Shown: positions 34,226 through 45,675 of the stretch, in pieces
Numbering within the stretch: position 1 is the first letter of the stretch
Layout of the letters: each line of letters starts with the position of its first letter
Origin: Bubalus kerabau
Lineage: Eukaryota > Chordata > Mammalia > Artiodactyla > Bovidae
NCBI RefSeq assembly: GCF_029407905.1
Contig: NC_073637.1
Location: 48,546,501-48,610,500 of the forward strand
Direction: 5' to 3'
DNA: 64,000 nt
The notes under the pieces: model-generated
Told to the model about the DNA's origin: nothing
Seen by the model: only the letters and a program-made list of their open reading frames with translations
Database searches by the model: none
Position numbers and translations under genes: made by a program

Positions 34226-34931
34226 TCCTTTTTGCTGTGATTGATCTCAACTTCACCAGTGCATTTAAGGGCTTTCTTCCTCTTGTAGAGGAAGATTCAA
34301 CTCCAGTTTGAGTTCAGGTTGTCTCTCAGGGAGCATACACAGAGTGCAAGGTAGGGTATTTTGACATCAAGGGTTCTACGCTCAGACTGCCACACAGAAA
34401 GAACCACTTTCCCCATTCATGTACTTTCCTGATCCAACCCCAAAAGGAGGCATCAACTGCAAAACTGCAGTGGCTGATAAGCTTTGATTTTTATGTTGGT
34501 TACATTTTCCTTGCTGCTTCTTCAAAACACAGGCCTGCACGTTGCCTCTGAGACATCCTGTCTGGTCTACCCCATCTCTCTAGATTGGATTAATAGATTG
34601 ATATAGCTGTTAAACACATGCTGCCTCAGAACACTTGTGTTTTAACCCAGTAGGAACCCCAGCTGATCCCTTCGAAAGCAACTTTTAAGAGAAACTGATG
34701 TCTTGTGAACACGTTAGCAAGCTGTCATTGCGAGTTTGTCAGCAGGCTCATCTTAGAGCGGCTGCAGACATGTTTCAAGGTTGCCTAATTATATACTGGG
34801 TCATGCTCCTTTCCAGTGATAGGCTGAGACTGAGCTGTTTCTTAAATACAGGAAGATATGCTCTGAATCCTTTACCGTTAAAACAGGTCACTTTTCTATT
34901 ATGTTTTCCAAACTCCTAACAATAGCATTTT
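34226..34931. other. Unique non-coding DNA
   Basis: No repeat or gene recognised. Confidence 0.5.
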
Positions 34932-35138
34932 GTTTTCAGTTGCTAAGTTGTGTCTGACTCTTTGCAGCCTCATGGACTGTAGCCTACCAGGCTCCTCTGT
35001 CTGTAGAATTTTTCAGACAAGAATACTGGAGTGGGTTGCCATTTTATTCTCCAGGTGATTTTCCTGACCCAGGGATTGAACCCGAGTCTCTTGCATTGAC
35101 AGGTGGATTCTTTGCCACTGAGCCACCAGGGAAGCCCA
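34932..35138 (-). mobile_element. Bov-tA SINE
   Basis: Reverse Bov-tA with body and head. Flanks share a tagcatt core (34,923-34,929 and 35,144-35,150). Just to the right, gctagcattagaa occurs twice (35,142-35,154 and about 35,177-35,189). Confidence 0.92.
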
Positions 35139-36447
35139 AATGCTAGCATTAGAATATATTAGAATATTAGAATAAAGCTAGCATTAGAAAATACTGTTTC
35201 TACCAGCTTCTAAAGATACAGAACTGTTCTTTCAAAAACTTGCTTTTTAGTGTTGGCAAATATGAGCACTGCATGTCTTACTGTTGGTTTTTAAAATAAA
35301 TGTGTGCCTGGTGTGAGTATGTGTGTGTGTATTTAGACAGAGAATGTAAATTTCATCCCAGTAAGTGTTTATTCTGAAGACCATCCTCTCTTTAGTGTAA
35401 ATGTGTGCTTATCAGTATGGAATAAATGTATTCCCCCAAAGTAGAAGAGTAAATGGCCTTTTATTCAAATTGTATTTTTTTTATAATCGTAAAAGCTTTA
35501 TTATCAAGTACATCATTTTTCTCCACCTACAGATTTGGAGGGTAGAAAAAGAAAGCATTTGGGGGCCAGTTCTTTGAATCAAAGCAAATCAAGAGTTGGC
35601 AAAACTGTAGTTTCCTGACTATTTACCAACCTGATTGGTATCATTTTCTGAGCTTGGGAGAACAGTATTCATTCATTTTTATTTTACTTCTGCAGACTGA
35701 GTTTAGTAAGTAATGTGGAAGCCATCTAACATAAATAAATTGCTGCAAGATAACAAACAGAATTGGAATTCATGCTTGTGTTCCCTTGGCTCTTTTTCTT
35801 CTTCTTTTTCCTCCCTTCTACCCAGCTCTGCCTGGAAAGGCCCGTAATATGCTTTTCAGCATGTTGAACAGTCTAACTTACCAAGCTTCGCGTGGTCCTC
35901 AGTCATTCATACGTTTTACAAAACCATAAAGGTGGCAGTGAGGGAGGAAGTTCAAACTCAACTTGTCATAGAGGCATCATTTAACCATAGCTGAATCAAA
36001 AAATATGTGATTAAAATCATACCTGCTCGTATGAGGACACCACGATTCTGTTAAACCAGGTGGCATTTCTGAGCCACTTCTGTCAAATTCAGTGTTTCCA
36101 TGGCTTTAAAGTCCCTAGCCCCTTCTATCTGCCAAATTTGCAAGACTGGAACTAGAAAATGGAGTGAATGTTCAGAACACCCCCAAGATGGCTTTGTCTG
36201 GGACACTATGCCTAGCATCCCATAGGGAAGCACTTCCTCCAAGAATTGACTCCATAGACATTGCTTCTGAGAAGAAGGAAATCCAAGTAGAGACTCCAGC
36301 ATGAAATCATGGAAGCCCCTTGCTGTCCTTGGTTTGTTTGAAGCTTTGATTGCAAAACCTGGCTACCTCCACTCTGGGTCTTTCTCCTCAGGATACTGCT
36401 TCATGAGGAAATGATAGGGCATTGTGCTTTGGTGTTGAGACAAGTTC
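35139..36447. other. Unique non-coding DNA
   Basis: About 1.3 kb without a recognised transposon. The minus open frame at 36,051-36,302 has no known domain. Confidence 0.55.
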
Positions 36448-36505
36448 AGTTCAGTCGTTCAGTCGTGTCTGACTCTTTGCAACCCCATGGACTGTAGCAC
36501 ACCTG
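36448..36505 (-). mobile_element. Extremely 5'-truncated BovB/Bov-A tail
   Basis: Only about 58 bp of the BovB 3' end remain ('cagtcgttcagtcgtgtctg' to 'ggactgtagcacacctgg'). A short caagtt occurs on both sides, consistent with a target duplication. Confidence 0.75.
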
Positions 36506-39500
36506 GCAAGTTAGGGAGCCCATTCTTGGCTTTGTTTCCTGTTGACAGGCTTGTAGGTAAAAGCCGTGTGCAGATAGTTTTGTCTACTATGGCGAGAACA
36601 ACTAGTTCTGGCTGATTTTCTTTTTTTAAAACTAGCTGCCCCTTTGGTGTCATAGAAACATAGCGTTAGTCTCCTATTCTTCCCTGTCAAAAAATTACAA
36701 TGCAGTGGCCCGGCATAGTCAGAGGAGCTGGCAGGTGAGGGTGGTTTTGGAGCAGGGAGGAGGCTGAGCACCGTCCTTAGAGGTGATGGGACAGGAACTA
36801 GTGCATTGGTACCCGAGGAGGGAAGAAGTTATGGACAGGGTTCATCCTTCTCCCTCGGGATGGAAACCTTAAAAGTGAACCCTTGGTTTAAGGGCAGTGA
36901 ATTCAGAAGGCAGCTCATCTATTTGTCCCCTGTTCTTTCTCTCAGTGTAATTAAGGAGACTTTGAAGAAGGAATATTGTGCTAAAGCCTAGATAAGAGCC
37001 GCTCTCCATCCATCTCCGCAAATCCCTCAAACCTCGTTTGATTTTAATATTTTTCTTGTGGATTCCACTGTGCTGCTGTGAGGGCAAGCAGTGGGGCGGG
37101 GGTAGAGAGGAGGGTTCCTGGGGCAGCAGAAGCCCTCGTGGAAACCCGTTTTTAATCTGGATGATGGCTTGGTAATGTAAGCAGTGAGAGTTGGCAGGGG
37201 GTGAAAACTGTAGGATTAATGGCCTCGAGCCTAATTCCCTGATACCTTTTAAAAGGCCAGCTAAGCAGCTGGCTGTCTCCTTTCGCTCCACATACACACT
37301 CTCCCATATCCTGAATTTTTTTTTTTTTTTTTTACCTTTAGCCATTTTTAACCCCTTCCCTGATTTTTAGCATCAAATAAGGGTCAAATGAATCGGCTCT
37401 ACTCCAATGTAAAATAAAAAGTTTTTAAAAAATGTGTGTCAGAGAGAGTTGTATGTATATGATTATATGAATCAAAGATGCTTAATATTCTAATGGGAAG
37501 ACTTGGTCATGAAACTTGAGATGGTTGTTAGCATTACAAAGTGATCTGGGATTTTTTTTTTTCCCATGGTGCAAATTTTTTAAAATATAAACTCTTACAT
37601 GGCTATGTGCACAAGCTCACATGCATGTACATTCCTGCCTATGTGTGAACGGCTGTGATTTTCCATTTAAACTCTCAGAATATGTGATTTCTTATGGAAG
37701 TAGAAATAAAACCCAACAAATGTTCCCAAGTCTTGTTGATGTTCCAGATACAATATAAAGGCCGGACCCTCCTCGTGCTTTAAAATCTTACCGCTTTATC
37801 CACGTTTTCCTCTAATGTCAGGCTGAAACTCGTGGGATCTTTAAGAGAGGCAAGCCAGGGTAGCCATACACAGCTGGTCTGGGCACGTCCGTGTGAACCC
37901 CTACAGGTGTAAGTGTGGAGGTAATGATCATTACTTCGGGTGCGAGTGGAAGCACCAGGCAGGAAGCAAAAGGAGTGTGACTGACTCTGGCAAACAAGAA
38001 GTTGATGAGTGTTTCCAGCATGAAGCCTTTGAAGTGGGTCAGCAGGAAAGGAAGAAAAGGCAAGGCAGCGAGTTGCAGGGAGAAGAAAATTTCTCGTTGC
38101 CTAGGTTATTCCAGGCGACTCTGATATACCGGTCCTTATTAGCGTGGTGGATAAACAGTCTCATTATTGCTGTCATTTGCGTTATTATTGGAAGATAATT
38201 AATGACACAAAGGTTTTCATATAACACTCAGACCTGGATGGGTCTTTTGGAGATCACTTCATTCTTGTGTGAAGTTGTTTACTGGTTGATTGTGGAGTGC
38301 TGGAAACCACTTGTGGTTTGCTCTGGTTGTGAGTGGACCCTGCTGTGCCTGATATGTTTTGTAATCTATTGCATTGGCCATACCAGTCAGATTGGCTTAA
38401 TTCTTTCCGCCCTAGTCTAATGCCTGGCAGTATAGGTGTTCAGTAACAATCAAGGTGATTACAGTATGCATTAAACCAAAATATGGGAGCCTTTGTATAA
38501 TTCTTGTTGTCATGACTGGTTTATGTCCATAGATAACATCTGATGTTTGGGGATTGTGGGTGTGCTTTTCCCAAATCACAGATAAACCCCCTCACATGTC
38601 TTTGAGAGCCAAGTCAAACAAGCCAGAATGTTATCAGATTGCTCCCTGTAACGTCATAGACTTTCTTGGTTGACAGCCATTCTGATCATGTCATCTCTAG
38701 ATTTCCCATTGACAGTGGATTAGTTCCCCCACCCAGAGTTTTCGCCAATTTGATTACATCAAGCCCACGACACTTCTAGAGATTGAATTCACCAGTTGAT
38801 GCTTGAGCCAGTCTTCCTGTTTAGATTCAGTTAAACACTCACATTTACACATTTCCATGTTTTTTTTAGCTCCTTTCTCCACCGCTTCCCTTCATTTCCC
38901 TTAGCAGGCCCCTCCCCTCTTCAAATGCAATGCAGGGATTAAACTGGATGCGGTGATAAAGGAGGCAGTGTCATTTGAAGCATGTTTCTTATAATGCATT
39001 TAATTTGCCCCAGTCAGGATCAGCCGAGGGCTCTCTAATGACAAGTGACAGAGGTGGCAGCCTTGGGGAGGAGATGGGTTTACTGTCCATGCTCTGCTTT
39101 GAAACAGGACCCTGCTCATGGTGGAAAGGATAACTAATTCAGAGTCACTTTACATTCATGGCAGACAGGAACATATTTCTCCGGTATTACTTAAAAAGGA
39201 CTTGGAGGTGGGAATGAAGGCAGAAGGCAGAATTAGGAATGTAAGTACAAATAGGGCTGTCGTCTTTGTGGTTGTCCCTCTGGACGGAAGCTATTAATTT
39301 TAACAGCGTTGTGAAAGAGAGAGAGACTCGGGAACCTTGTGCTACAATCAGTTGCTCTCTCGCCTTCCCACCAGCTTCATACAAAACCCAATCCGCCCGC
39401 CATGGAGGGAGGGAGTCCAAGAGGTGCTGCCGCCGCTGCTCACTGTCTGTTCTCAGGAAATGTGACCCAGAAGTGCAGCAAGGGTGGCAAGAGTTTTTAC

Positions 39501-40107
39501 CACTTCGCAGCGTGGTTAGTTCCACCCTGAGGTGAGAGCAGAAGGCGCCGGGGATTAGCGACAGGCTCAGATGTTCGGCAGCACCCTAGGGGTTGATCGG
39601 CCCACTTGAGTGCCAATCTCTTGAATTGATGTTGCTGTCTGTACCCCAGGGAGGTCAGCCTGGAAGCTTCTTGCCTCACTGCCCAAATTCCATTTGCACC
39701 CAGCAACCCTCAGAGGATTGCAGAGACCTTTTGTTTCTTCATGCCATTCTCCCTGTAAGCTTCCCATATGGCCTTGGCATGAAACAGGTGGATCTAAACC
39801 CCAGGGTATTAACAACACAGCTTTGATTGTTCTCGGAGACCTTTGCTTCTGTCCAAATGGCTTTTCTGTGCCTCCTCTCTCAAAAGGTGACAAAATGCTC
39901 ACGTTTTCCCCTCTGACTTCATCATAATTCTGTGCTTAGTTACTTAGCTGAAGGTTCACAGGGATAAGAAAGATGGTATATCATGGCCATTTTTGTTCAG
40001 GAAGAAATGACCCCCTCAAGGGAAGATGAAAAAAAGGGTGCGTCAACCAGCCATCAGTCACTTGGATGTATATACAGACACATACATATACATACAGATA
40101 AATAACT
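36506..40107. other. Repeat-poor unique block
   Basis: About 3.6 kb in which I see no interspersed repeat, the longest such block in the window. Contents seen: a T-run at 37,317-37,333, an open minus frame of 158 codons at 36,869-37,345 without domain similarity, a TAAT-motif patch near 38,140-38,205, and a CpG-denser patch near 39,390-39,580. No intron-exon structure could be supported. Confidence 0.6.
38130..38210. promoter_or_regulatory. Candidate conserved non-coding element
   Basis: A low-complexity-free A+T stretch with homeodomain-like cores, ending 'ggaagataattaatgacaca'. The sequence texture resembles vertebrate conserved non-coding elements. This is inference only. Confidence 0.2.
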
Positions 40108-40115
40108 ACACACTT

Positions 40116-40302
40116 GTGTCTCAGACAGTAACGAATTTGCCTGCAATGCCAGAGACCCGGGTTTGATCTCTGGGTTGGGAAAATGCCCTGGAAAAGCGAA
40201 TAGCTACCCACTCCAGTATTCTTGCCTGGAGAATTCCATGGATAGAGGAGCCTAGCAGACTCCAGTCCATGGGGTCGCAAAGAGTCAGACTCTGAGCAAC
40301 TA
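40116..40302 (+). mobile_element. Bov-tA SINE, 5'-shortened
   Basis: Forward Bov-tA lacking the first bases of the head. A perfect 8-bp duplication acacactt flanks it (40,108-40,115 and 40,303-40,310). (ATAC)n/(ATGT)n runs border both sides. Confidence 0.93.
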
Positions 40303-40730
40303 ACACACTTATGTATGTATGTATATGTATGTGTATAGATGCGGCTATAATAATGTGTCAGATACTTTTCCAGGATTGTCAAGAAGTAAAACCGGGAGCA
40401 CAGTTTTAAACATGTAAGATTATATTTTGAAATAATACGTCTACAGCCAAGTCTTCCTTCACCCTCCCAGATTTGCAACTTCTGCTCTCTTCTCATCTCA
40501 GAAAAAAACCAAGTCCTCTCTCCGTTTGCTCAGGCCAAAAACCTTGATCTTGCCCTTGACTCCTTTCTCTCATAAACCACGTCCAGCTTACGGGAACATC
40601 CTGTTTGTTGTAACTTTGGGAGACAGCCAGAGCCCAGCCATCGTCTTATCTCCAGGGGCTTATCTCCAGGGCTTCCTCTTGAATCTCAGTCATGGTCACC
40701 TCTCACCTGACCATTGCGGCGGCTTCTTAG

Positions 40731-41402
40731 TGCACAGGGGCTGCCAGAGAAAAACACCCCAGACTGGGTGGCTTCTCAGCAACAGACATCTATTTCTCAC
40801 AGTTCCGGCGACTGGAAGTCCGAGGTCAGGGTGCCAGCATGGTTGGATGAGGGCCCTCTTCAGGGTCACAGGCTCCTTGCTGTGTCCTCACGTAGCGGAA
40901 GGGGCAAGGGAGCTCTTGGGCCTCTTTACAGGGGCATTAATCTCATTCCTGAGGGACTTCCCTGGTGGTCTGGTGGTTTAAGAATCTGCCTGCCAATGTG
41001 GGGACACTGGTTCTATCCCTGGCCCAAGAATTAGGATCCCACATGCAGTGGGGTAGCTAAGCCCGTGCACCAGAACTACTGAGCATGCGTGCAGCAGCTG
41101 CTGAAGTCTGGGAGCCTAGAGCCTGTGCTCCACCATCAGAGAACCCAACACAGTGAGAAGCCTGCATGCCGCAACTAGGGAGTAGCCCCAACTCGCCGCA
41201 ACTAGAGAAAGCCTGCTTGCAGTAGTGAAGACCCAGTGCACCCAAAACGAGAGAGAGAGAGAGAGAGAAAAGTCTAATTTATGGGGGCTTTGCCCTCGTG
41301 GCCATATTCAGCTTTCAAAAACCCCACCTCCAAATACCATCGCATTGAACATAAGGATTTCAACCAAAATTTGGGGGACAGGACACAAACATTCAGACCA
41401 CA
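40731..41402 (-). mobile_element. MaLR (MLT1/MST-type) solo LTR
   Basis: Reversed MaLR LTR: 'cagactgggtggcttctcag', 'tatttctcacagttccgg' on the left and 'aatttgggggacaggacaca' with 'aacattcagaccacag' on the right, where the LTR begins on the minus strand with TG. A CHR SINE splits it at 40,952-41,270. No internal retroviral-like sequence is present. Confidence 0.8.
40952..41270 (+). mobile_element. CHR-type SINE (long form) with (GA)n tail
   Basis: Forward CHR from 'gggacttccctggtggtct' through 'tgcatgccgcaactaggg' to 'gaagacccagtgcaccca', then a (GA)n run at 41,249-41,267. Confidence 0.9.
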
Positions 41403-41660
41403 GTAGCTTCTTAATTATCCTTCCTGCTTACCCCACTCACTTTTGGCCCACTACCAGTTCTCCACCCTGCAGCCACCAGAGGAAAGCTTGGAAAAGATAA
41501 GTCGGTTCTTACCCTTCCTTTGCTCACAACCCTGAACAGCTTCCCGTCTCACTCACAAGAGATCCATATCTCCTCCAGGATCTACGAGATGCTGTCTGAT
41601 GTCATATCCTAACTCTTCTCTTCATCACTCGTCTCCCAATTGACACGTATGCTCCAAACA

Positions 41661-43327
41661 GTAGTAGATGTAGCAGAACTGGAAGTAGAAGTAATTTTCT
41701 TATCAGACAGACTTAAGCTGACTTTTGCTACCTAGAGTCTTCCCATTGGAAAGTATCCTTATAAGATTACTTGCTTTGGGGTCATGTGTTTTTGAGCATG
41801 AGCTACCCATTCTCCTTTATTGGCCCTGCAGTAAAGCTTTTTCTGCTCCAGGAAAAAAAAAAAAAAATCACTTACTTTGGGCATTTTCCTAGGTGGGTGC
41901 GTTTGAGACCTTGCTGACAAATCCTTGGGCCTTACCTTGCAGTGGCTGTATTGTTTTGAGGTTCCTCAAATCTTCTACTGAGTGTCCAAAGCTCAGGAGA
42001 TAATGAAACTGGAAATAGAAGGCATGTCAGGGATCAGCCTTTGTCCTCAGTGGGCTTGTGCCAAGGAGGCCTCCCCTGCCCCTCATTTGTCCTCAGGACA
42101 GTGCCTTCAGCCAGGGCCCCTGGGCTGGAGGGAAGCCCTTCTGAATGTTTTCTGTATCTGGATTAGTGAGAAGCAAACTAGACACTGTGGCATTTGTTCC
42201 TCCTGCCACGTGTAAAAGCGCTCAATGACTTCTTTTGACTTCATATAAGAAGCATCTTTAAATAGATTGAATCCAAGGCAATGATGTTGATCACACCCAC
42301 TCTGTCTTCCTGACTCGGAGCCTTTTTTTCCCCCCCCTCAAGGGCATTTCCAACAAAGGAGTATAGCTTTCAGATTTGTAAACTGCCACCTTATTATCCT
42401 ATTAGTCAATTACAGCTGCTGAAGAGCAGGGTAAGTGACAGTATGGCAGATTACAGCAATTTATTTGCCGTTCTCATCGTCTTGTTCAGCATATCATCAG
42501 GCTGTTTAAATTTAATGATAGGACTTTTACATGTGTCTTAGAGCAGTTGAAGTTGTAATCAAAATGTTTAGGAAAAACCCCTACTGACCTGGGTAAGTGC
42601 TGCCTCCTTCAGCATTGCTGGTAATGCCTTATTGTCATTTTTATTAGCAGAGCTGATTCTAATTAGGAGAAGCAACCTCTTTTGAAAAGAAAAGTAGGGC
42701 TTTTTGGTGTGTACAGAGCTCAAGAAAGATGGTGAGGATGGAAATCTCTTACTTAGGTTGATGTGCAAATAAGTGCCAAGTAGCTAACTTTTCCTGAGAA
42801 GCTCGATGGAGGCTGGGAATGGAGGAGGTCATGGGTGTGAGGTCAGGATGGGGTGCACAGCATTGGCACTGGGAGTAGCTTGGAGGAAGGAGAGCTATGG
42901 AGGAAAAAATAACTGCCATCTGGATGTCGAGTTCTCTTTCAAGCTAAGCACCATCATTTTTTAGTAGTGGCTACAGTGAAACAAAATCTGTATAAAAGAA
43001 AAAGCAGTTGAGAACTTAGAATCTTTGGATTTTATGCTCAGGATGACATAGTAGAGGACCTGTTGCCTTGAACTTGTCCACACCTTCAGTTTCATTGGTG
43101 GACGTGAGGGGCTGTTGTTAATAACTAAATAATGGGAAGACTTCAGTTTTGGCAATACCCAGCTTATTCTAAACTTCAGTATACTCTCTGGTCCTCACTG
43201 ATAATTAAAGATGTCATTATTATTGAGCTCTCAGGATACCATATCAATTGTAAAGTCAACAATAACTGGTCTCCTATGAGTTTAAGCTCAAGAGTTTAAG
43301 ACCTATAATCTCAGGGGTATGTGAGAC
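41661..43327. other. Unique non-coding DNA
   Basis: About 1.67 kb with no recognised transposon; poly(A) at 41,853-41,866. It contains the candidate conserved block at 42,370-42,680. Confidence 0.55.
42370..42680. promoter_or_regulatory. Candidate conserved non-coding element
   Basis: About 310 bp of complex, non-repetitive DNA rich in homeodomain-like cores (gtcaattac, ttaatgatag, ctaattagg). It has no open frame of note. The regulatory role is inferred from texture alone. Confidence 0.22.
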
Positions 43328-43532
43328 CAGGGTTTCTCAGTCTTGATACTATTGGTTGGATAATTCGTTGTTATAGGGGCTGCTCTGTGCATTATAGGAT
43401 GTTTAGCAACATCCCCAACCTCTACCCCATGGATGCCAATAAGACCCACCTATCACCCAATTGTGACAACCAAAAATGTTTCTAGATAGTGCTGAAGGTC
43501 CCGTGGAAGCCAAAATCAACTATTCCTGATTC
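43328..43532 (-). mobile_element. MER20-like hAT MITE
   Basis: 'gggtttctcagtcttgatac', 'gcattataggatgtttagca', then 'ttgtgacaaccaaaaatgtt' match the MER20-type order in reverse over about 200 bp. Confidence 0.75.
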
Positions 43533-43585
43533 CTGATAATTCACACTTTACATTATCACTAGCAAGTAACTCAGACTTTTGGGGT

Positions 43586-43660
43586 ACACTTAACAAATAT
43601 GTAATGAATATCTACTCTGTGTAAGTCAGCACAGAGGGACTGAAACAAGATACTTATTTA
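43586..43660 (-). mobile_element. L2 tail fragment
   Basis: 'cttaacaaatatgtaatgaa' then 'tatctactctgtgtaagtca' resemble the reversed L2 tail. Confidence 0.5.
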
Positions 43661-43707
43661 CTGTTTTGTGACAGTGTATAGTACTTGTTGGTATAAAATA
43701 TACATCC

Positions 43708-43900
43708 CAAAGTGAAAGTCACTCAGTCGTGTCCGACTCTTTGCCACCCCATGGACTGTACAGTCCATGGAATTCTCCAGGCCAGAATACTGAAATGGGT
43801 ATCCTTTTGCTTCTCAGGGGATTTTACCAACCCAGGGATTGAACCCAGGTCTCCGGCACTGCAGGCAGATTCTTTACCAGCTGAGCCACAAGGGAAGCCC
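43708..43900 (-). mobile_element. Bov-tA SINE
   Basis: Reverse Bov-tA. The body contains the self-complementary ccatggactgtacagtccatgg at 43,749-43,770 in place of a longer consensus segment, probably a small inverted duplication with deletion. Confidence 0.9.
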
Positions 43901-44344
43901 ATATTTCATAGTTAATTGGGCGAGACAGTTTTTTTCATTCATTTTTGGAAATCATATATTTGAAAGTTATTTCAAATGGTTTTCTGAGAGAAATCATCAT
44001 TTTGTTATATCAAATTTTACATCATGTGCCAGAGTCTAGCTGTAGGTTTTTCAGAGTTGGCAGAGTAATTGAATAGTCTGGGCACTGTATGCTGTAAAGC
44101 CATATGGTGGTGTTGCCTGAACTTTCTTAAGCAGTTAGACCTTAAGATGCTATCATATTTTTGGCACATTGCTTTCTTCCCATAATATTGGATCACTGAA
44201 TTCCAAGTATGTTTTGTGTACTTTTTTCTGGATGGATTGGATCATTAGTGGGAAGAGCATGGGCTTAGGTCACCTGAATTACTTAGTAGTTCAGGGAGAA
44301 CACGGTAAACAAGTGCCAAGTGACAAGTGGTGATGGTGTCGGTG

Positions 44345-44522
44345 GTTTAATCACTAAGTGGTTCCAACCCTGTGACTCCGTGGACTGTAGCCCACCAGGC
44401 ACCTCTGTCCATGGGATTTTCCAGGCGAGAATACCCTAGGGGATCTTCCTCACCCAGGAATTGAATCCATGTCTCCTGCACTGGCAGGCAGATTTTTTAC
44501 CACTGAGCCCCTGGGAAACCCG
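44345..44522 (-). mobile_element. Bov-tA SINE, internally deleted
   Basis: Reverse Bov-tA missing about 25 bp of body after 'ggcgagaataccc' at 44,425-44,437. The head ends 'gcccctgggaaaccc'. Confidence 0.88.
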
Positions 44523-45675
44523 ACAACTGATGCTACTGGAATTTAAATAAAGCATGATATCAGAGTCCAAGACAGTCAAGGAAGGCAAAGGGGAAGAGTT
44601 GGGAGTTGAGAAGGCTTTGAAAGAAAGACAGAGCTTGGAGAAGCAGAAAAGTAGGGAAACCAGAGTCCATTATAAAAGCTACATCAGCTGCTGTCTTCCT
44701 TAGAAGTCACAGTTCACAGGCATTTAGCTAAGACCTGAGAGCCAATGAAGGACCAGGTGCCTTGGGTTCTAGCAAGCATTCAGTTTTCTCTAAACCATTT
44801 ACAGAACCCTTAACGAACCCCTATTGCCCTTTTTAGGATATATAAATATGGTATGTTACTAGAATGAGAAATATTATATAACCTTATTCTGCCTACTTCC
44901 AAAGCTGTTAAGAAACTAAAAGCTCTGAGACTCATGCTCTTAACATCTACAAGGATCATGAATCTTTCATGAATCTACAAGATTCATGAATCTATATGAA
45001 TGTAATTGTATTGTTTAATCTATTATTATATCATCTATTTTTGTTATCACCATGTTGAGATAGTTCAGTACAGCATAAAATGATAACCTCTGTGAAAATG
45101 ACTTGACATGTATTTCTACTAACTTCATGTTTATTTAGATACCATAAGAATTTTTGTTTTTAGTATTCTTAAAAATAGGTATTCTGAGAAGCACTATTAT
45201 ATTTGAATAGAACAGTCTTATTTTTATCAATTTTTTATAATATCTTTCAAATTGTGGATATTTGATCAAACAGAGAAGTCAGATGAGCAATGAGAGAGAG
45301 AGAGAAATTATTGTATGAAAAGAATAAGGGATTAGAGGTGTTCCTGGAAACGTTTTGCTTGGTGGCGTGTCCTTATAATATTTTTGAAAGATTAAATGTA
45401 GCATGGTATTTCTTAGTAGAGACAAGATAAAGAAATATCTCTGAGGCATATAATATCATTCTGTGTAAGCCTATAGCTCTATCTAAAAAGAATTATTAGC
45501 CAGTAGATGTCTTAGAAAATTAAGATATGGCCTGGAAAATAGATGTAACTATTTCTTATACGTTACCAAGGTAAGAAAGACAAAGGTTACCACTTTTCAT
45601 GAAAAGAAAGCTTTCTTGGCTAAACTGTTAAGCAGAGGTTTTATTATTGGTAGAGTGCTTCCAATGATTTATTTC
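44523..45675. other. Unique, A+T-rich DNA
   Basis: No transposon recognised. Two imperfect 21-bp direct repeats lie at 44,945-44,965 and 44,973-44,993. Confidence 0.55.

Larger units (their letters stand above)
40535..41660 (+). mobile_element. L2 LINE 3' UTR split by an LTR
   Basis: Left half 40,535-40,730 ('gcccttgactcctttctctc', 'ctgaccattgcggcggcttc') and right half from 41,403 ('tgctcacaaccctgaacagc', 'tcccgtctcactcacaagag') are collinear pieces of the L2 3' UTR. gcttctta at both junctions suggests the LTR's target duplication. Confidence 0.75.

Noticed and set aside
36869..37345. 158-codon open frame on the minus strand
   Set aside because: Its start falls on the complement of a T-run, giving a lysine string. 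There is no domain, no conserved motif, and one frame of this length is not surprising in 64 kb over six frames.
37893..38198. 101-codon plus frame with a hydrophobic C-terminus
   Set aside because: It begins at GTG, not ATG, lacks a family match, and the hydrophobic end is translated from the TAAT-rich candidate non-coding patch.
39187..39525. 112-codon minus frame opposite the CpG-denser patch
   Set aside because: No recognisable domain, and length is within chance expectation; only the plus-strand features of this patch were kept, as a low-confidence finding.
39981..40496. 171-codon minus frame
   Set aside because: A large part is translated Bov-tA SINE plus microsatellite, so it is not a gene.
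40526..40981. 151-codon plus frame
   Set aside because: It is a read-through of L2, MaLR LTR and the start of a CHR SINE.
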